64,000 bases of DNA from NCBI GenBank assembly GCA_964555285.1, contig CAZKRM010000003.1, forward strand, positions 87,400 through 151,399. Direction: 5' to 3'. This document shows positions 44,463 to 50,740 of the stretch, piece after piece (positions within the stretch are counted from its first letter, which is position 1; every line of letters begins with the position of its first letter). The position numbers and the translations under genes are program-made. The notes under the pieces were generated by a model that ran no database searches, was not told the DNA's origin, and saw only the letters and a list, made by a program, of their open reading frames with translations. Source of the DNA: JBBIQV01 sp964555285. Lineage in GTDB: Bacteria > Nitrospirota > Nitrospiria > Nitrospirales > Nitrospiraceae.

Positions 44463-45530
44463 ATGAAGAAGTTGTGCGGTCGAGAGAACATGCTCGCTCT
44501 CTGTATGGCGCTTCTGGCGGGGCTGCTGTCGGCGGGAGGCGCGCAGGCCTCCTGCGGATCTGTAAGTTGTTTCGTCGTCATCGGTTCGCAGCAACAAGTC
44601 CCGCAAGCCGGCCTCCTTACGGTCAACGGCATCTACAATTACACGCCCAACGAGGCACCGCCTGGGCAAGGCGGCAGCATCCCCTTTTCCGATCAGGGCA
44701 ATCGCCGGCTGACTCTCGCCAATCTCAACGTGAATCAGATCCGGACGCTCGTGCGGACCTACACGCTCGATATGAACTACGGGTTGACGGAGCGGATCGG
44801 CCTCCAGGTCACCGTCCCATACAAGCATGTCAGCGCCGATGCGAATCTGGGCCAACTTTCTTCCGTCCCCTACAGCGATAAGGGCATCGGCGACGTGCGT
44901 GTGACGATGAAATACAACGTGCTGCCGACCCTGCGCAGCATGGTGGTGGTCGGCTTTGGCGTCGACCTGCCGACCGGCGATTACAATCAACGGGCCTCGA
45001 CCGGCGGACTGGCCGAATCCACCCTGCAATTAGGCCGTGGCAATGTTGGCCTTGTCCCGTCGCTGTATGAAAGCTACGAACTGATTCCACGCCGATTGAA
45101 TCAATTCGCGCTCGTCAGCTACCGGCACACCTTCCGCAATAGCGATGGCTATCAGTTTGGAGACGAGGTGAACGTCAGCGGTGGCTTCAACATCATTCCG
45201 TTCGAATCGACCCCGTGGTTTGTTCTGACGCAGCAGGTCAATTATCGGTGGGTGCAGAACGATAGCCTGGAAGCGTCGTTGTTTCAGTTCGATCCTGGGA
45301 TCGGGAGACCGGTTCTCCTGGATCCTCGCGTCTTTGACCGGAAGGTTCCGACCACGGGTTCGACCTACTTGGCGTACTCGCCGGGCATCATGCTGAATCT
45401 CTGGAACTACGCCTCAATGTATTTCATCGCGCAGATTCCGGTGGCGAGGGATTTCAACGGCAATCTGGAACAGCAACGGAGTTATGTGTTCGGTCTCACG
45501 AAATCGTTTCAACTGTTAGGTGGATCGTAG
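44463..45530 (+). CDS. Outer-membrane beta-barrel protein, copy 2
   Basis: 355 aa from the ATG at 44463; a longer frame starting at 44169 overlaps copy 3 and is not used. The signal peptide (MLALCMALLAGLLSAG) is followed by ASCGSVSCFVVIGSQQQVP, almost as in copy 1, then barrel strands (RLNQFALVSYRHTFRNSDGY, WNYASMYFIAQIPVAR) and a C-terminal strand ending SFQLLGGS. It is closely related to copy 1 along its whole length. Role unknown; a channel or transporter in the outer membrane is likely. Confidence 0.8.
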   Translation: MKKLCGRENMLALCMALLAGLLSAGGAQASCGSVSCFVVIGSQQQVPQAGLLTVNGIYNYTPNEAPPGQGGSIPFSDQGNRRLTLANLNVNQIRTLVRTYTLDMNYGLTERIGLQVTVPYKHVSADANLGQLSSVPYSDKGIGDVRVTMKYNVLPTLRSMVVVGFGVDLPTGDYNQRASTGGLAESTLQLGRGNVGLVPSLYESYELIPRRLNQFALVSYRHTFRNSDGYQFGDEVNVSGGFNIIPFESTPWFVLTQQVNYRWVQNDSLEASLFQFDPGIGRPVLLDPRVFDRKVPTTGSTYLAYSPGIMLNLWNYASMYFIAQIPVARDFNGNLEQQRSYVFGLTKSFQLLGGS

Positions 45531-45544
45531 GCGAGAGAAACTGC

Positions 45545-45910
45545 ATGGCCCCCACGGTCGAAGAGCATCGCTCCGACGCATCCCGTTGGAGGAGAATCCA
45601 TCGCGGCGCCGCGCTGGTCTGTCTGGCCGCATGGTTCGCCGGCCTGCTCGCCGTGGCCTATGGCGGCCTCGCTCTGCAAGGAACGAAGCCGCACTGCCCA
45701 CAAGGGGCTGCGCACACCGCTTCGCATGGGCAAGGCCATTGCGCCTGGCACTGCGACTGGCTGGAAGGTCACGCTGCGGCCGGCCGACTCGCCGGCTCCC
45801 CCCTCGCTTTCGTCGGGTATGTGACGGGAAGTGGGAACGACCGAAAACCCTTCAGCTACAGTGTCGCCGCCTGTCCTCCCCGTGGTCCTCCTTCCGTCGT
45901 CATCGCCTAA
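45545..45910 (+). CDS. Small exported CxWxC protein, divergent copy 4
   Basis: 121 aa. A hydrophobic helix (AALVCLAAWFAGLLAVAYGG) is followed by a Cys/His segment (HCPQGAAHTASHGQGHCAWHCDWLEGH) and a C-terminal CPPRGPPSVVIA. Spacing and the closing RGPP match copies 1-3, but the His cluster is rearranged and extra Cys are present (CPQ, CPP). It starts 14 nt after barrel copy 2. The shared plan helix, His/CxWxC, RGPP suggests one family; function unknown. Confidence 0.7.
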   Translation: MAPTVEEHRSDASRWRRIHRGAALVCLAAWFAGLLAVAYGGLALQGTKPHCPQGAAHTASHGQGHCAWHCDWLEGHAAAGRLAGSPLAFVGYVTGSGNDRKPFSYSVAACPPRGPPSVVIA

Positions 45911-46049
45911 AACGCCTCCAAATCCGGCAAGAATTCGGTAAACACAGTGTCGCACGATCTCGCGGGTGCGAGATGGCGGCGCGATCACCTGTTTGCTCAT
46001 GTCTCATTGGAGCTGGGCAGACCAAGAATGAACAAGTGAGGAAGGGACC

Positions 46050-47636
46050 ATGACACGCGAAATGACGCAACGACAAATCAAGTCTTGGAAAATGACCGGC
46101 CTGCTCGGCCTGGCTTTGATCGGGTTGGCGGCCTGCAGCAGCGGGAGTGACCCAGCGCCTGCGTCGACCACAGGCGGCAGCGCGGGGCTGCAAGGGCCGC
46201 TCGTGTTTGTGAACAACACCGGAGATAAGACGCTGTCCAGCGTGGCCTTGAAGGGCGATTCCGGCAATACGGTGGTCGGCACGATTGCTGCGGCGGAATT
46301 CGAGAACGTAGCGCTTGGCGACATGCAGTTCTCTGGCGGCGAGTGGCTCTTCCTAAATTTAGGAGCAGCCAACAAAGTTGCGACGATCGATCCGCTCACC
46401 GGTGCAACTCCCGTTCACGAAGTAAACCTAGCGACCGGAACTCGCCCCGTTCATATCTATCGGGACCCGACGGACGGAGAAGTGATGTGGTCCATGAACG
46501 ACGGCGATAACGCTACGGGCACGGCGACGCCGGGAGATGACCTCATCAATTGCAACAATGCGGCAAGGTCGGGTGGACCAGTCTTGGGCGGATCGGTCAC
46601 GATTATGCATAATTCGCATCTTGGTCCAGGCGCACATCCGCCCACCGTCGAAAAGGTAGTGTGCGTCCTTGCCGACGGCCACAAGGTCGCCGCGTTCTCA
46701 TCAGGGACAGGAATTCCGAAACGGGCCTTCGTCTCCAGTAATACCGCTGGAGAAATTGCCGTGATCGACAATGACCCCGCCTCTCCGACGAAGTGGCAAC
46801 TGATCGGTCGAATCGATCTCTGCGACACGGCAAAGGAGGCAACGCGGACGACGCCCGCTGCGTGCGATGACGAATCGGCAACGCCACTGACGACTCCCTT
46901 TACGGTCAACAATGCCAGTCCGCACGGGATTCGGTGGTCGAACCTGACCAAGAAAGTTTACAGCATTCAAGAAAACTATCGGACGATTGTCGAGATCGAT
47001 CCGAGCACGCGAGCGATCACCAACACGTTCGATCTGAGCGCGACGCCCTACACGTCCTATGGGATTACCCCGGACGGCCGGTTCCTGCTGCTGCGCGGCA
47101 GCACAACAGCTCCTGTGACGACAAAATTCGGGGTGATCGACCTGGGGACCGCGGTAACTCCCCGAACGGATTTCGTAACCCCGGAACAGGACGGCACGTC
47201 GTCCGGCTCATTCAAGTTTTCACCGGACCGGAAACGTCTCTACGTGCTGGCAGGAAATGCCGCCACTTCGACCAAGAAAGATCGCCTGTTCGCCTATGAC
47301 TCTTCTGCGCTGCCGACCTTGACCCTCCTGAAGGAAACCATTCTGGTGGCGACGGGGGGGCATAGGATGGATGTATTGGCGCAAGGTGCAGCAGGGGCCG
47401 GTGAAGCCAAGTACATTGCCGTGTCGAACAACACAGACAATTCCGTGTCGATCATCAATGCCACGGATAACCTGATCAAGCAAACGGTGACCGTCGGACT
47501 CACTCCCGGTGCGGTCATGGTCTACTATCCCGGCGCGGCAGCGAGCGGGAACCAGGCGACCTCATCGCTGCTGCCTGGCCCTGGATCGCCTCCGGCTCAA
47601 TCGGAAGGCGACGACGATCACGAGATGCCGGAGTGA
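46050..47636 (+). CDS. Exported beta-propeller lipoprotein (YncE-like)
   Basis: 528 aa. The signal with lipobox GLALIGLAACSSG gives a lipidated Cys near residue 29. The rest shows repeating blades typical of YVTN/40-residue propellers: FVNNTGDKTLSSVALKG, AFVSSNTAGEIAVIDND, FGVIDLG, YIAVSNNTDNSVSIINATDN. The tail is acidic and Ser/Pro-rich (DDDHEMPE), a possible metal-binding end. ATG at 46050 has GAGGAAGGG upstream. It lies between the CxWxC/barrel cassette and a SmbP-like gene. Substrate or partner unknown. Confidence 0.82.
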   Translation: MTREMTQRQIKSWKMTGLLGLALIGLAACSSGSDPAPASTTGGSAGLQGPLVFVNNTGDKTLSSVALKGDSGNTVVGTIAAAEFENVALGDMQFSGGEWLFLNLGAANKVATIDPLTGATPVHEVNLATGTRPVHIYRDPTDGEVMWSMNDGDNATGTATPGDDLINCNNAARSGGPVLGGSVTIMHNSHLGPGAHPPTVEKVVCVLADGHKVAAFSSGTGIPKRAFVSSNTAGEIAVIDNDPASPTKWQLIGRIDLCDTAKEATRTTPAACDDESATPLTTPFTVNNASPHGIRWSNLTKKVYSIQENYRTIVEIDPSTRAITNTFDLSATPYTSYGITPDGRFLLLRGSTTAPVTTKFGVIDLGTAVTPRTDFVTPEQDGTSSGSFKFSPDRKRLYVLAGNAATSTKKDRLFAYDSSALPTLTLLKETILVATGGHRMDVLAQGAAGAGEAKYIAVSNNTDNSVSIINATDNLIKQTVTVGLTPGAVMVYYPGAAASGNQATSSLLPGPGSPPAQSEGDDDHEMPE

Positions 47637-47661
47637 CCGCGAAGCATTACTATACAGTCTC

Positions 47662-47693
47662 GATGCGGGGAAACGTTGGTGTTTCCCCGCATC
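47662..47693. terminator. Perfect hairpin after the propeller gene
   Basis: The 13-bp stem GATGCGGGGAAAC/GTTTCCCCGCATC around a 6-nt loop begins 26 nt after the stop. No U-run follows, so it may be a processing or rho-linked structure rather than a simple terminator. Confidence 0.6.
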
Positions 47694-47757
47694 GCCGGCT
47701 GAATGCCGGTCGGCCGTTGGACGATGGAACAACAACTTTAACAAGGAGGATGCCCTC

Positions 47758-48063
47758 ATGAGACACCGTCGATTGCTTCTTGCCGTGCTGGTGATCGTTG
47801 GGCTGGGGTTGGTAGTACCCGCAGCTCCCCTGTTGGCGGAAGGGAGCGGCGAGCATGTGAAAGAAACCATCAAGCACGCCAAAGAAGGGGTCGAGCATGA
47901 GAAGGAGGCGATCAAGCATTTAGAGGAGTCGGTCAAAGCGAGTGGCGATGCCCACGCCAAGGAGGCGCTGGAGCATGCCAAGGAAGCTGTGAAACATGCC
48001 GAAGAATCCCTCGCGCATGCGGAACAGGCGTCGCAATCCGGCAAGGCGAAGAAGGGCAAGTAA
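47758..48063 (+). CDS. SmbP-like small metal-binding protein
   Basis: 101 aa from the ATG at 47758 with AAGGAGGA upstream. After a signal peptide (LLLAVLVIVGLGLVVPA) the mature part is a run of heptads, such as HVKETIKHAKEGVEHEKEAIKH and HAKEALEHAKEAVKHAEESL, each with His at the same face. This closely follows SmbP of Nitrosomonas europaea, a periplasmic helical bundle that binds copper and nickel. It probably buffers metal in the envelope. It is a lone gene between two hairpins, in an island with a Cu ATPase and NikR. Confidence 0.88.
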   Translation: MRHRRLLLAVLVIVGLGLVVPAAPLLAEGSGEHVKETIKHAKEGVEHEKEAIKHLEESVKASGDAHAKEALEHAKEAVKHAEESLAHAEQASQSGKAKKGK

Positions 48064-48070
48064 CATCGAC

Positions 48071-48101
48071 GAGGCACGGCGCGGAGTTCGCGCCGTGCCT
48101 C
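48071..48101. terminator. Perfect hairpin after the SmbP-like gene
   Basis: 13-bp stem GAGGCACGGCGCG/CGCGCCGTGCCTC with a 5-nt loop, 8 nt past the stop. Short T content downstream; terminator likely but not canonical. Confidence 0.6.
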
Positions 48102-48219
48102 TCAGCTCAGTAGCCGGAGCCGGCTCGTTGATTTCATCCGCGTCACCGTTTTATAGTCCGCTAGCGTGTGAGCGTGCCCCCACTCGGTTCGGAGAGTCGG
48201 TCTCGCAGGCGGAGGAGAC

Positions 48220-49299
48220 ATGGGCGGGCTGAGGTCACGGTGGTGCAGACTCAGCATGATACTGGTCTCGTTGGGAGGGTACCTGCTCCTGTTCTCTCCT
48301 TTCGTCGACGTTGCATCGGGAGCCCAACCGGATGCCGCGAAGAAGCACTACGAACGGGGTGCGGCCTTGTTCCGGCAGGGCGATGCCGATGGGGCCGTCG
48401 AGGCCCTCAAAAAAGCCATCGAGCAGAACCCCCGGTTCGCAGACGCCTATCATCTGCTCGGTGTCGTCTATTTCCACGGCAAGCGCAAACCGACTGAGGC
48501 TGCGGAGGCCTTAGAGCGTGCGGTGAAGCTGAACCCCAATTCATCCGAGGCGCTCAATGATTTAGCCGACGTCTATGTCATGCAGGGGAAACCGGCTGAG
48601 GCTGAACGTGTGTTGACGAAGGCGATCGACCTCGCCCCGCACCGTGAAGATCCTTATCTCGATCTGGCGAAGCTGTATGAGGCACAACACAACCACCCGG
48701 CCGCGATCAAAGCCTACGAGCGGCTGCTCACCGTTCGCGCGGATCACACCGAGGCTCTCTACGCGCTGGCAACCCTCCATGATGCCCAGGGGGATACGCG
48801 GATGGCCCGCGAGTATCTCGCGCGTCTGACGAAGGCCAGTCCCAAGAATGCGAATGCGTGGTATCTGCTGGGGCGCATTGCGGAGCGGGGCAATGATCTC
48901 ACGGAGGCCGCGACAGCCTATCGGCAGGCGGTGGCCGCCAAGCCGGACCTGGTCGATGCCCACTACAATCTTGGATTTATCTATCGCAGCCAGAACCGGC
49001 TGGGAGATGCGGAACGTGAATTTCTGGAAGTGCTGCGCTGGCGGCCGGAATATGCCGAGGCCCACATGAATCTCGGAGTGATTTATGCCAGCCTGAACAA
49101 GTTGGATGACGCCGAGCAGGCCTATGAACGGGCCGTGGCCTTGAAGCCGGAGTACGCCGAGGGGCATTACAACCTCGGCGTGTTCTACGAGTTGTACCGC
49201 AAGGACATGGCCAAAGCCCTCGCCCAATATCGCCGCTATCGCGATCTTGGGGGCCGTGACGAACGGGTGGAGCGCATTGTGGGGGTAGGAGGGAAGTAG
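48220..49299 (+). CDS. Exported TPR-repeat protein
   Basis: 359 aa. An N-terminal hydrophobic signal or anchor (MILVSLGGYLLLFSPFV) precedes about nine tetratricopeptide repeats, for example AGAALF-type RGAALFRQGDADGAVEALKK, AYHLLGVVYFHGKRKPTEA, AHYNLGFIYRSQNRLGDAE, AHMNLGVIYASLNKLDDAE. Such arrays bind other proteins, often in envelope assembly. The start ATG at 48220 has GGAGGAG upstream. It converges on the Slp-family gene, leaving a 12-nt gap. Confidence 0.88.
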   Translation: MGGLRSRWCRLSMILVSLGGYLLLFSPFVDVASGAQPDAAKKHYERGAALFRQGDADGAVEALKKAIEQNPRFADAYHLLGVVYFHGKRKPTEAAEALERAVKLNPNSSEALNDLADVYVMQGKPAEAERVLTKAIDLAPHREDPYLDLAKLYEAQHNHPAAIKAYERLLTVRADHTEALYALATLHDAQGDTRMAREYLARLTKASPKNANAWYLLGRIAERGNDLTEAATAYRQAVAAKPDLVDAHYNLGFIYRSQNRLGDAEREFLEVLRWRPEYAEAHMNLGVIYASLNKLDDAEQAYERAVALKPEYAEGHYNLGVFYELYRKDMAKALAQYRRYRDLGGRDERVERIVGVGGK

Positions 49300-49311
49300 A
49301 CACTATACCGT

Positions 49312-49851
49312 TCACCAGTAGGGGTAGGGTCTCCAGTAGGGACTCCAGTACGGCCCCCAGTAGGGCATCATCGGTCGAGCGCGGATCATCGGGGCCTCTC
49401 CGGCGTGGAGTACTACTTTGAGTTGCCGGATCTCGATCACCGGGTAGGCGTAGTCGGTGTCGTCGAGCGGGAGCGTGATCGTTCCTGTGACGTCGCCGGT
49501 CACGGTGATGAATGTACCCGGCGGCAGCGTGGCCGGGTCGAGAAACTCTTTGTGCATACCCACGAACCGCCCCTGCGAGCGAGTCAGATCCCCGCTCGGT
49601 TGTTGTGACTCCTCCAACGGCAGCTGCAGCACCTCGATGCGGGTGCCTTCCTTCAACCGCCTCGCGCCGAGCACCCGTCCGCTCAGCATCACTTGTTGCC
49701 CTTTGTAGGAATCAGGGGTCGCTTTGAGTTGGATGAACGAGATACCTTCTTCCTGCGGGGGATGGTCGTAGGTGCTGGGGCTCGAGCTGCAGGCGGCGAG
49801 TCCGGCGGCGAGTCCCACGGCGATGAGCCTCAGTGTATTTCTGCCCGGCAT
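49312..49851 (-). CDS. Slp-family outer-membrane lipoprotein
   Basis: 179 aa from the ATG at 49851; an earlier ATG at 49887 is open but makes an odd leader. Lipobox LAAGLAACSSS gives the lipidated Cys. The domain YKGQQVMLSGRVLGARRLKE, VLQLPLEE, RFVGMHKEFLDPATLPPGTF and VTVTG-like TGDVTGTITLP matches the Slp/YeaY family of small outer-membrane lipoproteins induced in stationary phase. The tail is rich in Pro, Tyr and Trp (MPYWGPYWSPYWRPYPYW). It is the only minus-strand gene in this part of the island. Confidence 0.85.
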   Translation of the reverse strand: MPGRNTLRLIAVGLAAGLAACSSSPSTYDHPPQEEGISFIQLKATPDSYKGQQVMLSGRVLGARRLKEGTRIEVLQLPLEESQQPSGDLTRSQGRFVGMHKEFLDPATLPPGTFITVTGDVTGTITLPLDDTDYAYPVIEIRQLKVVLHAGEAPMIRARPMMPYWGPYWSPYWRPYPYW

Positions 49852-49903
49852 GGTGGCATTATAACAAACACAATTGGTTGCCGGCATCTAGACTCACGTC
49901 CAC

Positions 49904-49926
49904 GAGCCGGCTCCTATATATATAAT
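49904..49926 (+). promoter_or_regulatory. Promoter-like site with palindrome before the DsbA-like gene
   Basis: A perfect -10 box TATAAT at 49921-49926 follows the 10-bp palindrome GAGCCGGCTC at 49904-49913, which occupies the spacer region; no good -35 is present. An activator or repressor bound at the palindrome would fit. The downstream start ATG at 49982 has AAAGGAG. Confidence 0.45.
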
Positions 49927-49981
49927 GGTGGAAGGATGTTGGTGACGGCACTCAGCCTGTCTTGAGAAAGGAGCAGACTGC

Positions 49982-50641
49982 ATGATTCTCGTGCACCCAC
50001 GTAGATGGTTCTTGATCTTCTGTTTGCTCGCTCCCTTGGCGGGGGCGACCGGTCTTCCCTTGTCGGCCTCGGCGGGGAAGCCGGAACTCAAGGGAAAGTT
50101 CGAGTTACTGAAAGACGAGCACTCGACCCACCAAGCCGGCAAAGTGAAGCTGGCGGTGTTCGCCGACTTCTACTGTCCGCACTGTCATATGTTCGAAGAA
50201 ACAGCCTTGCCTCTTCTTCACAAGGAGTTTGGGGACAAGCTGGATGTGACCATGGTCGGGTTCCCGGTCATTCACGGCAAGCTTCCCACGCCGTTCGATA
50301 TGTACGAGCAGGCGAAGACGATGGGGAAAGGCCATGAGATGAAGAAGGTTCTGTTTCGCACCATTCACAAGGACAAGGTGACAGGAGTGTTGGATAAAAC
50401 GATCCGCGATGTTCTGATCAAGGAAGTCGGGCTCGACCCTGTGGCATTCGAGTCAGGACTGACAAGCGGGAAACCGGCGAAGACGTTTGAAGACGGGCGG
50501 CGGTGGGGCGAGCGGATTCAGGTACACTCCACGCCGACATTGTTGCTCGACGGCAACATCAAGATTGAAGGTGCAAACCTGAACCCTGAGAATGCCATCA
50601 CCGTTATTCGGAGCATTCTTGATGCGGACGGCAAGCGATGA
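49982..50641 (+). CDS. Exported DsbA-like thiol oxidoreductase
   Basis: 219 aa. A signal peptide (WFLIFCLLAPLAGATG) precedes a thioredoxin/DsbA fold: FADFYCPHCHMFEETALPLL with the CPHC active site, a helical insertion (residues 105-165), then the cis-Pro loop VHSTPTLLLDGNIKI. It would introduce or shuffle disulfides in exported proteins, perhaps the CxWxC proteins or copper proteins nearby. The gene lies about 100 nt before the Cu ATPase, with a foldback array between them. Confidence 0.9.
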   Translation: MILVHPRRWFLIFCLLAPLAGATGLPLSASAGKPELKGKFELLKDEHSTHQAGKVKLAVFADFYCPHCHMFEETALPLLHKEFGDKLDVTMVGFPVIHGKLPTPFDMYEQAKTMGKGHEMKKVLFRTIHKDKVTGVLDKTIRDVLIKEVGLDPVAFESGLTSGKPAKTFEDGRRWGERIQVHSTPTLLLDGNIKIEGANLNPENAITVIRSILDADGKR

Positions 50642-50647
50642 ACTGGA

Positions 50648-50733
50648 AAGTGCTGAGTGCTGAGTTCTGAGTGTTGAGTTGCAGTGGGTCAGAAAACTTA
50701 GAACTCAGAACTCTAAACTCAAGACTCCTTCTG
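50648..50733. repeat. Foldback word array before the Cu ATPase
   Basis: Left: AAAGTGCTGAGTGCTGAGTTC, TGAGTGTTGAGTT. Right: AACTTAGAACTCAGAACTC, TAAACTCAAGACTCC. Same word family as in the nuo operon, here on the plus-strand side. It ends just before the ATPase ribosome site. Confidence 0.75.
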
Positions 50734-50740
50734 AGGGGAG

